Shown here: positions 42,896 through 50,683 of the stretch, one piece after another | How the letters are laid out: each line of letters begins with the position of its first letter | How positions within the stretch are numbered: the first letter of the stretch is position 1 | Source of the DNA: Fimadaptatus sp050946055 | GTDB lineage: Bacteria > Bacillota > Clostridia > Christensenellales > Aristaeellaceae | Assembly: GCA_050946055.1 (NCBI GenBank) | Contig: JBMNUB010000013.1 | Span: forward strand, 1-61,419 | Reading direction: 5' to 3' | DNA: 61,419 bases | The notes under the pieces: model-generated | Databases searched by the model: none | What the model was told of the DNA's origin: nothing | What the model saw: only the letters and a program-made list of their open reading frames with translations | Program-made: the position numbers and the translations under genes

Positions 42896-44485
42896 TCACA
42901 CCAAAGGCTTGTCCTCATCTATGACCTGTACGTTCTCGCGGCCAAATGCGTCGTATATCGGGCCAAGATCCACGCCGCGCGCCCTTGCCTGCTGCTGCGA
43001 CTTTATCACCGGCCGGTAGTGCAGCGCGCGCCCGAAGCACTCGCTGACTATCCTGTCCATGCGCTCGGCATTGCGCGGCTGCTCCATTATCTGCGCCATG
43101 GCTGCGGCGCTTTGCTCAAACTCCACCAGTATCTCGCTCTCCCGCGCCTCGCGGAACGTGCCGCGCCGCGCCATTGCGAATATGTCGATGGCCTCCTTCT
43201 TGACGCGCTCCAGCGCCGCGTTGTAGCGCGCGGCATCGTCGCCGTCCACTATGGGCGCGGGCTGGGGCTTGGGTGCGGGCTGAGCGGCGGCGGGCTTGGC
43301 GGCGCGTGCAGATGCGCGCGGCGCGGCAACCGCGCCCTCGGCCACCTGACGCTCCAGCTGATCCAGCCGCGCCAGCAGCGCGCCGATGTCCTCGACCTTG
43401 CTGCGCCGGCATATGCGCGTCACGGCCATCTCCAGCAGCACGCGCCCATGGCTCACGTAGCGCGCATCGCGTTCGGCATCCAGCAGCATGTCCATTATGG
43501 CCATTAGCCGTTCGGGTGCGGCCTTGGCGGCCTGCTCGCGCAGGCGCTGCCCGTCCTCGCTGGTCAGCTCCAGCAGCTGCGTGCATTCGTCGCCCGATAT
43601 CTGCGCTATCATCAGCGAGCGCATGTGGCTTATCAGCTCGCGCATGAAAACCTGTACGTCTCGCCCCTCGCGCATGAGCTGGTCTATCAGCGTGAGCGCG
43701 CGCGCCGCGTCCTCACCAAGCAGCGCATCCGCGAACTCAAACATAAACGCGCGCCCGCTCGTGCCAAGCACCTGATTGACCACGGCCTCGTCTATGCTGC
43801 CCTGACCGTAGCTTATGCACATGTCCAGTATGCTCAGTGCGTCGCGCATGCCGCCCTCGGCAGCCAGTGCGACCTGCTCAAGCGCGGCGGGCGTGGCCTG
43901 TATGTCCTGCGAATCCAGTATGCGCCTCATGTGTTCGACGATTACATCCGCCTGTATGCGATGGAAGTCGAAGCGTTGGCAGCGCGAGAGTATGGTGGCG
44001 GGCAGGCGCTGCGGCTCGGTGGTGGCCAGTATGAACACCGCATGCGCGGGCGGTTCTTCCAGCGTCTTGAGCAGCGCGTTGAACGCGCCGGCGCTGAGCA
44101 TATGCACTTCGTCGATTATGTACACGCGGTATTTGCCTATCGCGGGCGGGAACATTATCTTGTCGCGCAGATCGCGTATCTCGTCCACGCCGTTGTTGGA
44201 GGCGGCATCTATCTCAAGCACGTCCATGGACGAGCCGGTCTGCTCGTCGCGGCAGGCTTCGCATTCGCCGCAGGGCTCGCCGTCGTGGGGATTTAGGCAG
44301 TTGAGCGCGCGCGCGAAGGTCTTGGCCGTGGACGTCTTGCCCGTGCCGCGGCTGCCGCAGAACAGGTAGGCGTGCGATATGCGGCCGCTGCGTATCTGAT
44401 TCAGCAGCGTGCGCACTATCGACTGCTGGCCTACTATGTCGGAAAATTTGTTCGGCCTCCATATGCGGTACAGGGCCTGATACAT
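42896..44485 (-). CDS. dnaX: DNA polymerase III subunit gamma/tau
   Basis: This 529-aa protein begins MYQALYRIWRPNKFSDIVGQ. It has Walker A GSRGTGKTS (about 44-52), a four-Cys zinc module (CLNPHDGEPCGECEAC, about 62-79), Walker B and sensor motifs (VYIIDEVHML, ATTEPQRLPATILSRCQRF), then the collar domain and an Ala/Pro-rich linker with a tau-like C-terminus. It is the clamp-loader ATPase. The start at 44485 follows GGAGG. The usual downstream partners ybaB and recR are absent from the minus strand here. Confidence 0.95.
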   Translation of the reverse strand: MYQALYRIWRPNKFSDIVGQQSIVRTLLNQIRSGRISHAYLFCGSRGTGKTSTAKTFARALNCLNPHDGEPCGECEACRDEQTGSSMDVLEIDAASNNGVDEIRDLRDKIMFPPAIGKYRVYIIDEVHMLSAGAFNALLKTLEEPPAHAVFILATTEPQRLPATILSRCQRFDFHRIQADVIVEHMRRILDSQDIQATPAALEQVALAAEGGMRDALSILDMCISYGQGSIDEAVVNQVLGTSGRAFMFEFADALLGEDAARALTLIDQLMREGRDVQVFMRELISHMRSLMIAQISGDECTQLLELTSEDGQRLREQAAKAAPERLMAIMDMLLDAERDARYVSHGRVLLEMAVTRICRRSKVEDIGALLARLDQLERQVAEGAVAAPRASARAAKPAAAQPAPKPQPAPIVDGDDAARYNAALERVKKEAIDIFAMARRGTFREARESEILVEFEQSAAAMAQIMEQPRNAERMDRIVSECFGRALHYRPVIKSQQQARARGVDLGPIYDAFGRENVQVIDEDKPLV

Positions 44486-44540
44486 TGCGAAATTACCTCC
44501 GTGTATGTGAAAGTGCGGCGCGTTCAATGTGCGCCATGCG

Positions 44541-44575
44541 GAAAATGCGGCGGCGCATAATGCTCACGCCGCCGC
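44541..44575 (-). terminator. Intrinsic terminator of the esterase pair
   Basis: GCGGCGGC and GCCGCCGC (44547-44554 with 44568-44575) form a stem. On the minus strand ATTTTCC follows. It lies just after the stop of the first-listed esterase gene and before dnaX. Confidence 0.65.
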
Positions 44576-44581
44576 TATGGG

Positions 44582-45391
44582 TCAGTTGCGTATGCCGTCC
44601 ACGCGCTCGCGCCCTATGAAGCGCAGGAAGTCCTGTATGTGTTCGTCCCAGTACTCCCATGTGTGCGCGCCGGGATGTTCCTCATAGTGATAGTCGAAGG
44701 GATTGCCGGGCAGCGAGCGGAAGAAGTCGCGCGTTTCGTGCGCCGAATCCAGCAGGAAATCCTCCGTGCCTATCGAGTGGAATATGCGCGGGCAGGGCAG
44801 GCCTTCGTCCAGTATGCGGCGCGCCGAGCCCAGCACGTCCTCGACCGTGCCTTTGAGCGCATCGATGTCGGTAGTGCCGTAGGTCATCTCCATGCGGGCG
44901 GCGCGCTCGGGCGAAATTTGCGCGTGGCGGTTTATCGCGCCCGCCGAGAAGCAGCCTATGGCGGCGTAGTTGTTGGGCTTTGCCAGACCTATCTTCATGC
45001 AGCCCGCGCCGCCCATGGACAGCCCCGCGATGTAATTGTCCTCGCGTTTGTCTGACAGCGGGAACATGGAGCGCATTATGCGGGGCAGCTCCTCTGCCAC
45101 ATAGTCGAAGTAGCGGCCGCCGTGCGCCATGTTGGCATAGCTGGACAGGCTGACTGCGGGCATTACCACGGCCAGACCCAGCGGCGCGGCATAGCGCTCT
45201 ATCGAGGTGCGGCGCTGCCATATGGTGTGGTCATCGCTTGCGCCGTGCAGCAGCCACAGCGTGGGGTGCGCGCCCTCGGACGCGGCGGCAGCCATGCCTA
45301 TCTGTCGCGTGGCGCGCTGCGGCAGCACGACGTCGCACGATACGCACATGCCCAGCGCTTCCGAGAAGAAGTTTGCGTGAATGAGTGCCAT
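44582..45391 (-). CDS. Esterase D/S-formylglutathione-hydrolase-like serine esterase
   Basis: This 269-aa alpha/beta-hydrolase has LWLLHGASDDHTIWQRRTS, the nucleophile elbow GLSMGGAGC (Ser in GLSMGG), and a late HTWEYWDEHIQDFL supplying the catalytic His. It belongs to the putative-esterase (tributyrin esterase/EstA) family and has no signal peptide. GGGGAGG lies upstream of the ATG. It follows its paralogue by 15 bp, so the two form an operon. The natural substrate is unknown. Confidence 0.85.
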   Translation of the reverse strand: MALIHANFFSEALGMCVSCDVVLPQRATRQIGMAAAASEGAHPTLWLLHGASDDHTIWQRRTSIERYAAPLGLAVVMPAVSLSSYANMAHGGRYFDYVAEELPRIMRSMFPLSDKREDNYIAGLSMGGAGCMKIGLAKPNNYAAIGCFSAGAINRHAQISPERAARMEMTYGTTDIDALKGTVEDVLGSARRILDEGLPCPRIFHSIGTEDFLLDSAHETRDFFRSLPGNPFDYHYEEHPGAHTWEYWDEHIQDFLRFIGRERVDGIRN

Positions 45392-45406
45392 ATGCTATAC
45401 CTCCCC

Positions 45407-46195
45407 TTACTTGGCTATAGGCAGCCATGCCAGCACGGTCTGTATCTTTTCGTCCCAGTACTTCCACTGGTGATCGCCGGGGCTTTCCTCATAGGTGAGG
45501 TCGTAGTTCAGCGCGCGCAGATGATCGCGCATGCGCACATTGGACTGATAGAGGAAGTCCTCCGTGCCGCACCACATGTACAGGCGCGGCATCTTGTCGG
45601 GATGGGCGGCAAGGCGTTCTGCCACGGCGAACAGGTCGTTGTCGCTGCCCTTTATGCTTTCGGCGGGGCCGAATATGTCGGTGAACAGCGTGCCGCTGTT
45701 TCTGCCTATGTCGGAATTGGCTATATCGACCGCATCCACGCCGCCCGACAGCGATGCTGCCGCGCCAAAGGTATCGGGTGCGAGCAGGCCGCACTTGAGC
45801 GCGCCATAGCCGCCCATGGACAGACCTGCGGCGAAGGTGTCCTCGCGCCTGGCGGACATGTTGGGGAAGAAGGAGCGGCATATGGCGGGCAGTTCGCTGG
45901 ATATGAACGTCCACCACTTGTAGCCTATGCTCATGTCGGTATACCAGCCCAGCTGAGTGGTGGGCATGACCACGGCTATGCCGTAATCGGCGGCATAGCG
46001 CTCTATCGAGGTGCGGCGCTGCCATATGGTGTGGTCGTCGCTCATGCCGTGTAGCAGATAGAGCGTGGGATACTTGCCGTCGCTGCGCTTGCCCTCCATG
46101 CCTATCTGGCCGTGCGTCTGCTCGGGCAGTATCACATCCATCTGCGTACACATGCCCAGCACATCGGAGAAAAAGTCCACTTGCAGTAATGCCAT
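45407..46195 (-). CDS. Esterase paralogue of the adjacent gene
   Basis: This 262-aa alpha/beta-hydrolase shares the same blocks as its neighbour: LYLLHGMSDDHTIWQRRTSIERYAA, nucleophile GLSMGGYGAL, and a final DHQWKYWDEKIQ. The two copies are a clear tandem duplication that has diverged outside these motifs. The start at 46195 follows GGGAGG; an upstream reading to 46318 crosses the promoter. It is the first gene of the pair behind TTGCAC-16-TATAAT. Confidence 0.85.
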   Translation of the reverse strand: MALLQVDFFSDVLGMCTQMDVILPEQTHGQIGMEGKRSDGKYPTLYLLHGMSDDHTIWQRRTSIERYAADYGIAVVMPTTQLGWYTDMSIGYKWWTFISSELPAICRSFFPNMSARREDTFAAGLSMGGYGALKCGLLAPDTFGAAASLSGGVDAVDIANSDIGRNSGTLFTDIFGPAESIKGSDNDLFAVAERLAAHPDKMPRLYMWCGTEDFLYQSNVRMRDHLRALNYDLTYEESPGDHQWKYWDEKIQTVLAWLPIAK

Positions 46196-46229
46196 ATTGC
46201 ATACCTCCCAGATTTTTCCGGATGGATAC

Positions 46230-46257
46230 ATTATAGCACGATGTGGAGATTGTGCAA
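46230..46257 (-). promoter_or_regulatory. Promoter of the esterase pair
   Basis: On the minus strand: TTGCAC (46252-46257), 16-bp spacer, TATAAT (46230-46235). Confidence 0.75.
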
Positions 46258-46537
46258 GCGCGAGCGCGCGGGAAATGCAGCGCGGAAGCGGCTGCGCCAT
46301 ATCTGTCTGAAGGAGCATCCGTCGCGCAAGCGGCTAAGGAGCCAAACCCGCTGCTGCAAGAGCAGCCTCGCGCGCCGGGATGGCGGCTGCGCCGTAGCTT
46401 TGGCGCAAGCGCCGCTCATACTTATGCCGTCATGCGGCATTCATGGCGTGCCGCATTCCATTCCAGAAGCGGCTGTGCTGCGGCCTTGCGCGCTCGCGGG
46501 CAGGGCTGTGAGCGCGCAAGGGCTGCCAAATGCGCAA
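46258..46537. other. Non-coding interval
   Basis: No gene or clear signal between the esterase promoter and the rplT terminator. Confidence 0.4.
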
Positions 46538-46563
46538 ATAAAAAACCCCGGCCATGGCCGGGG
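46538..46563 (-). terminator. Intrinsic terminator of infC-rpmI-rplT
   Basis: CCCCGGC-CATG-GCCGGGG (46546-46563). On the minus strand TTTTTTATTTG follows. Confidence 0.9.
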
Positions 46564-46578
46564 AAAGAAACGATGCTA

Positions 46579-46935
46579 TTACTTCACAGCTTCCTTGGCA
46601 ACGTCCACCAGCTGCTTGAAAGCGGCGGGATCGGAGATGGCCAGGTCGGACAGCACCTTGCGGTTGATCTCGACACCGGCGACCTTCAGGCCGTTGATGA
46701 AGCGGGAGTAGCTCATGTCGTAGGCGCGCACACCCGCGTTGATACGGGCGATCCACAGCTTGCGGAAATCCCTCTTGCGCAGCTTGCGACCAATGTATGC
46801 ATAGCGCAGCGAACGGCGAACCTGCTCGGAAGCCGCGCGGTACTGCTTGCTCTTAGCGCCAAAGTAACCTTTAGCCAGCTTCAGCGCCTTCCTGCGCTTC
46901 TTATGGGCATTGACAGCCCTCTTAACTCTAGCCAT
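46579..46935 (-). CDS. rplT: 50S ribosomal protein L20
   Basis: This 118-aa basic protein starts MARVKRAVNAHKKRRKALKLAKG and contains LWIARINAGVRAYDMSYSRFI, both diagnostic of L20. L20 is an early assembly protein of the 50S subunit and represses this operon in other bacteria by binding the leader or intergenic RNA. All six Ile codons are ATC or ATT, in contrast to the ATA habit of other genes. It is the last gene of the operon. Confidence 0.97.
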   Translation of the reverse strand: MARVKRAVNAHKKRRKALKLAKGYFGAKSKQYRAASEQVRRSLRYAYIGRKLRKRDFRKLWIARINAGVRAYDMSYSRFINGLKVAGVEINRKVLSDLAISDPAAFKQLVDVAKEAVK

Positions 46936-46999
46936 TATTTACGCCTCCATTATTATCGCTCCGCGGCCGGGCTTGGGCCGCATTTACGGATGAATCAGC

Positions 47000-47197
47000 T
47001 TACTTGTAGGGTATGAGCTTCTTTACGACCTTAGCCATGGCGTCCGCAACATAAGCGGTCTGGCGCAGATTGCGGGTACGCTTGGTGGGCTTCTTGGTCA
47101 GTATATGGCTCTTATATGCCTGAGAGCGCTTTATCTTACCGTTCTTGGTGAGCGACAGGCGCTTGGCGGCACCGCGATGTGTTTTCTGCTTGGGCAC
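47000..47197 (-). CDS. rpmI: 50S ribosomal protein L35
   Basis: This 65-aa protein (MPKQKTHRGAAKRLSLTKNG; later KPTKRTRNLRQTAYV) is L35 at its usual length. It lies between infC and rplT as in nearly all bacteria. A ribosome site (GAGGAGG) precedes the ATG. A GGGGCGGGG/CCCCGACCCC hairpin lies in the gap upstream (47257-47282). Confidence 0.97.
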   Translation of the reverse strand: MPKQKTHRGAAKRLSLTKNGKIKRSQAYKSHILTKKPTKRTRNLRQTAYVADAMAKVVKKLIPYK

Positions 47198-47256
47198 GGT
47201 TGGTTCCTCCTCTCAGATTTAAGCTCGAATGCGGGGCGCGTGGCCTCGCTGTTATA

Positions 47257-47282
47257 GGGGCGGGGACTGGCACCCCGACCCC
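47257..47282 (-). other. Hairpin in the infC-rpmI gap
   Basis: GGGGCGGGG (47257-47265) pairs with CCCCGACCCC (47273-47282, one bulge). Without a T-run it is unlikely to terminate. It may be a processing or regulatory structure. Confidence 0.45.
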
Positions 47283-47299
47283 AGCGCAAGGCCGTGCGC

Positions 47300-47875
47300 T
47301 TACTGCGCGGGCTTGGCCTCGGGCTTGGCCTTGGGCTGACGCGCGGGCTTGGCCGCAGCGGCGGCATCGCGCGGTGCGACTATCATGGTCATATTGCGGC
47401 CCTCGGTCATGGGCTTGCGCTCGACCACGCCGACTTCGGCTATGGCCTTGGCAAACTCATTCATAACGTCCACGCCTATCTCCGAGTGCGTTATCTGACG
47501 CCCGCGGAAGCGGATGGACACCTTGACCTTGTCGCCGTCCTTGAGGAACTTGGACGCCATGCGGGTCTTGACCTCGATGTCGTGGACATCTATGGTCGCC
47601 GACAGGCGCACTTCCTTTATGTTTATGACCTTCTGGTTCTTGCGGATCTCACGATCACGCTTGGATTGCTCAAACCGGAATTTGCCATAGTCCATCAGCT
47701 TGCATACCGGCGGACGCGCACCGGGCGCTATCTTGACCAAATCCAGCTGGCGCTCCTCAGCGAGAGCCAGAGCGGCGCTGGTGGTCATTACGCCCATCTG
47801 CTCACCGTTCTGGTCGATGACGCGAACTTCGCGGTCGCGTATCTCCTCATTGATCAAAAGATCATTGTTATTGAT
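47300..47875 (-). CDS. infC: Translation initiation factor IF-3 (ATC start codon)
   Basis: This 191-aa protein has INEEIRDREVRVIDQNGEQMGV at its N-terminus, then CKLMDYGKFRFEQSKR and the C-terminal domain FLKDGDKVKVSIRFRGRQ, all IF-3 hallmarks, plus an Ala/Lys-rich tail. No ATG or GTG exists in the right place. In-frame stop TAG lies just upstream, and the codon ATC at 47873-47875 sits 8 nt after GGAGG; TTG at 47857 is an alternative but too far from that site. Non-standard AUU/AUC/AUA starts are a known feature of infC and let IF-3 repress its own synthesis. Confidence 0.93.
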   Translation of the reverse strand: MNNNDLLINEEIRDREVRVIDQNGEQMGVMTTSAALALAEERQLDLVKIAPGARPPVCKLMDYGKFRFEQSKRDREIRKNQKVINIKEVRLSATIDVHDIEVKTRMASKFLKDGDKVKVSIRFRGRQITHSEIGVDVMNEFAKAIAEVGVVERKPMTEGRNMTMIVAPRDAAAAAKPARQPKAKPEAKPAQ

Positions 47876-47896
47876 AGCCTACACCTCCAGTAATGA

Positions 47897-47922
47897 TAAA
47901 AAAATAGGCGGCCAATGCCGCC
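47897..47922 (-). terminator. Attenuator terminator in the infC leader
   Basis: On the minus strand GGCGGC-ATTG-GCCGCC (47907-47922) is followed by TATTTTTTT, immediately upstream of the infC ribosome site. A transcript starting at about 48018 would have to pass it. Confidence 0.8.
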
Positions 47923-48020
47923 CCTTCTCAACACGCATACTCCGCCTAAGTAAGACGGAACCAATGACCGGCCTGACACTTGCGGTCGGCGGGTGAGAAG
48001 CGGGCGCTTCTGCTTGACTG
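47923..48020 (-). promoter_or_regulatory. infC leader RNA (L20/IF-3-type)
   Basis: About 100 nt of GC-rich leader between the promoter and the attenuator, with alternative pairings available (for example CGCCCGCTTCTCACCC against GGGCGG-type segments). Firmicute infC leaders are controlled by L20 through such an antiterminator; the analogous role here is inferred from position and the attenuator. Confidence 0.55.
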
Positions 48021-48024
48021 AATA

Positions 48025-48053
48025 AGTATATCACCTGCCGCCCCGCATGTCAA
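48025..48053 (-). promoter_or_regulatory. Promoter of infC-rpmI-rplT
   Basis: On the minus strand: TTGACA (48048-48053), 17-bp spacer, TATACT (48025-48030). Confidence 0.85.
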
Positions 48054-48314
48054 CCGCACGCAAGGTAAAATTATCGTTGCAGACGTGCGCGGAGCGGATG
48101 CGCAGGACATCGCTGTCAGGCATATGCAAGCTACGTATTCATTGGCGCCGCGCACAGCGTTCACGGTGCATTTAAGCTGTGTTCATGGCGAATCATGAGC
48201 ATGCCTTTTGCACCTGCATGCATTATCTGTGATGGCCAAAAGCTCGCTCAGACAGGCGCGCATGCGATACACACGCGCAATGCGGCGCGCAGCATGCCGC
48301 ACCTGCGCACAGCT
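48054..48314. other. Non-coding interval
   Basis: No gene or clear terminator seen after the YgjP-like gene. Confidence 0.4.
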
Positions 48315-48827
48315 CTACTGCCTGAGCAGCTCGCGCCGATGCTTGTAGTCGGGCATGACTCGCTCTATTACGGCATAGAACGCGGCACTGTGATCCATGC
48401 GTATGAGGTGCGCCAGCTCATGCACGACAACGTAGTCTATGGCCTCGTCGGGATAGTCCATGAGCCGCCATGAAAAGCATATCGAGCCTTTGGACGAGCA
48501 GCTGCCCAGCCGCGTGCGCGCAGAGGTTATGCGCACGCGCTGATAGCTTACTCCCATTATGTGCGCAAAATGCGCGGCGCGCGCGGGCAATTCGGACTGC
48601 GCGCGGGCGATGAGCCGGGCGCGGCGCGCGTCATCCGGCTCAGGATGCGCCTCCATGCGCGCGCGGCTCTGGGCCAGCCTGCTGCACAGCCAATCCTCAT
48701 GCGCGCGCACGAATGCCTCTATCTGCGCGCGGCTGGCCGCAAACGGCGCTCGCACTATGGCGCGCCCATCCTTTATCTCCAGCCCCAGCGTGCGGCGGCT
48801 GGAGCGTATCAGCTCATATTCCTGCAT
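48315..48827 (-). CDS. YgjP-like zinc metallopeptidase (DUF45)
   Basis: This 170-aa protein contains the zincin motif VVHELAHLIRMDHSAAFYAVIERVMPDY, with HELAH and a downstream His as in the YgjP/SprT-like family, and the upstream block RLGSCSSKGSICFSWRLMDYP. Family members are cytoplasmic proteases or metal hydrolases of unclear substrate. The start at 48827 follows GGAGG; the longer reading to 48956 runs over the promoter. It is a single gene behind a near-consensus promoter. Confidence 0.85.
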   Translation of the reverse strand: MQEYELIRSSRRTLGLEIKDGRAIVRAPFAASRAQIEAFVRAHEDWLCSRLAQSRARMEAHPEPDDARRARLIARAQSELPARAAHFAHIMGVSYQRVRITSARTRLGSCSSKGSICFSWRLMDYPDEAIDYVVVHELAHLIRMDHSAAFYAVIERVMPDYKHRRELLRQ

Positions 48828-48927
48828 GGCGGCCTCCGAAGAACGATTAATGGTATATCCGGCTGGTTGAAACTGCCCCTGAACTGGCAGCAACGCGCCT
48901 TGCGCGTGTATTAGGGCGATATACCGC

Positions 48928-48956
48928 ATTATACAGCGCGGGCAGGCATATGTCAA
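48928..48956 (-). promoter_or_regulatory. Promoter of the YgjP-like gene
   Basis: On the minus strand: TTGACA (48951-48956), 17-bp spacer, TATAAT (48928-48933). Confidence 0.9.
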
Positions 48957-49052
48957 AGCGGCACCGCAGCGGCAGCATCGCGCGGATAATGCCCATGCGC
49001 ATATTTAATGCGGCACGGCATTTTCTTACACCGTCAGTTCAAAATCGTGTTC

Positions 49053-49058
49053 TATAAT
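49053..49058 (+). promoter_or_regulatory. Probable -10 of the efflux operon
   Basis: TATAAT 25 bp upstream of the adaptor gene start; no convincing -35. Confidence 0.45.
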
Positions 49059-49082
49059 AAAGACAGAATCAGCGAGGGGGAA

Positions 49083-49973
49083 ATGATAGTGAAGAAAAAG
49101 CGTAAGTGGCTCAAGTGGGTCATAATAGTTGCGGTGCTGGTGGCGCTGGCAGCTGTGTTCATACTGCCCAGGCTGCGCACGGTTTCTGACGCGGCGTACA
49201 GCAGCGAAGTCGCGACGCGCGGCGATATAGAGACGTATTACAGCTTCTCAGGGGAGATGGAGCTGGCCAAGTCCGAGACACATGCCGCCATAAGCGATTG
49301 CGAGGTGCGCGACGTATACGTATCCGAGGGCGATATGGTCAAAAAGGACGACCGGCTCATGCGCCTGTCCGATGGCCGCACGCTCAAGGCCGGAATTGAC
49401 GGCGAAATCACCGACGTCACCGTGGCGCGCGATGACAGCGTTACAGCGGGTCAACTGCTGGTCGAAGTGGCCGACTTTGACAGCATGCGCGTCAGCTTCG
49501 ACGTGGACGAGTTTGACGTGGAGTCGGTCAGCGTGGGCATGGACGCTCAGGTCACGATAGACGCGCTGGAGTATTCTTTCACTTCGCCGGTCACTCGCAT
49601 AAGCAAGACCGCGCAGACCACCGGAGACATTACCTATTACAAGGCGCGCGTGGAGCCCGACGTGACCACTCTGCCCAAGAGCGTGCTGCCCGGCATGCGC
49701 GTTGACGTGAAGATAGCCGGTGCCAGCGCGCACGACGCGGTGCTTCTGCGCATGGACGCGCTCAGCTTCGACGAGTACAATAAGCCCTTCGTGCTGGTGC
49801 AGGAGGGCGATGAGAAGGTAGTGCGCTATATTGAGACCGGCATAAACGACGGCGTTTACGTGGAGGTGCTCAGCGGCCTGGAGGAGGGCGAGACGGCATA
49901 CTACGCAAGGCGCCTCAAGGAGCTGGAGGAAGTAATGAAGTTCGGCAACACCATCAGCTCCGGCGCCAAGTGA
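49083..49973 (+). CDS. MacA/HlyD-type membrane-fusion (adaptor) protein
   Basis: This 296-aa protein has a basic N-terminus and one membrane anchor (about 10-29), followed by a lipoyl-like hairpin (CEVRDVYVSEGDMVKKDDRLMRL with DGEITDVTVARDDSVTAGQLLVEVAD) and beta-barrel domains, as in periplasmic adaptor proteins. In a Gram-positive it acts outside the membrane with the MacB-like transporter encoded next. The gene ends 17 bp before the ATPase gene. The start is 49083 (ATG), although GTG 49089 is also possible given GAGGGGG. Confidence 0.88.
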   Translation: MIVKKKRKWLKWVIIVAVLVALAAVFILPRLRTVSDAAYSSEVATRGDIETYYSFSGEMELAKSETHAAISDCEVRDVYVSEGDMVKKDDRLMRLSDGRTLKAGIDGEITDVTVARDDSVTAGQLLVEVADFDSMRVSFDVDEFDVESVSVGMDAQVTIDALEYSFTSPVTRISKTAQTTGDITYYKARVEPDVTTLPKSVLPGMRVDVKIAGASAHDAVLLRMDALSFDEYNKPFVLVQEGDEKVVRYIETGINDGVYVEVLSGLEEGETAYYARRLKELEEVMKFGNTISSGAK

Positions 49974-49990
49974 AAGGGGGCGTGGATGGC

Positions 49991-50683
49991 ATGAGCGATG
50001 ACTTCTTCCGGATGACCAACATAGTAAAGACGTATCACATGGGCGACGAGGAACAGACGGTGCTAAAGAACGTGAACCTGACCATAGACGAGGGCGAGTT
50101 CCTGAGCGTGCTGGGTCCCTCGGGCAGCGGCAAGTCCACGCTGATGAACATAATCGGCTGTCTGGACACGCCCACATCGGGCGAATACGTGCTAAGAGGC
50201 CGCACCATATGCGACCTGGACGAGAGCCAGCTGGCCGCGATACGCAGCCGCGAGATAGGCTTCATATTCCAGTCGTTCCAGCTGCTTCCCCGGCTGGACG
50301 CGCTGCGCAACGTGGAGCTGCCCCTTGTATATGCGGGCGTGCCGCAGCGCGAGCGCACGCGCCGCGCACAGGAGATGCTGGAGCGCGTGGGGCTGAGCAA
50401 CCGCATGCATCACTATGCGCGCCAGCTCTCGGGCGGTCAGCAGCAGCGCGTGGCCATAGCGCGCGCGCTGGCGGGCAATCCCACGCTGCTGCTGGCCGAC
50501 GAGCCCACGGGCGCGCTGGATCAGGAGACTGGCAAGCAGGTCATGGCGCTGTTCGGCGATCTGCACCGCGAGGGACACACCATAATCATGATAACGCACG
50601 ACGCGCACATAGCCAAGTACGCGCATCGCACTGTGAACGTGCTGGACGGCGTGCTTTCGGAGGGAGAGTTGGGCTATGCGTAA
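49991..50683 (+). CDS. ABC transporter ATPase (MacB/LolD type)
   Basis: This 230-aa ATPase shows Walker A GPSGSGKSTLMN (about 39-50), the signature LSGGQQQRVAIARALAG, and Walker B LLLADEPTGALD, with the H-loop ITHDAH. It powers the adjacent permease in a mechanotransmission-type exporter of peptides, antibiotics or lipoproteins. The start at 49991 is preferred for family length, although the ribosome site is somewhat distant. The end overlaps the permease gene. Confidence 0.93.
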   Translation: MSDDFFRMTNIVKTYHMGDEEQTVLKNVNLTIDEGEFLSVLGPSGSGKSTLMNIIGCLDTPTSGEYVLRGRTICDLDESQLAAIRSREIGFIFQSFQLLPRLDALRNVELPLVYAGVPQRERTRRAQEMLERVGLSNRMHHYARQLSGGQQQRVAIARALAGNPTLLLADEPTGALDQETGKQVMALFGDLHREGHTIIMITHDAHIAKYAHRTVNVLDGVLSEGELGYA

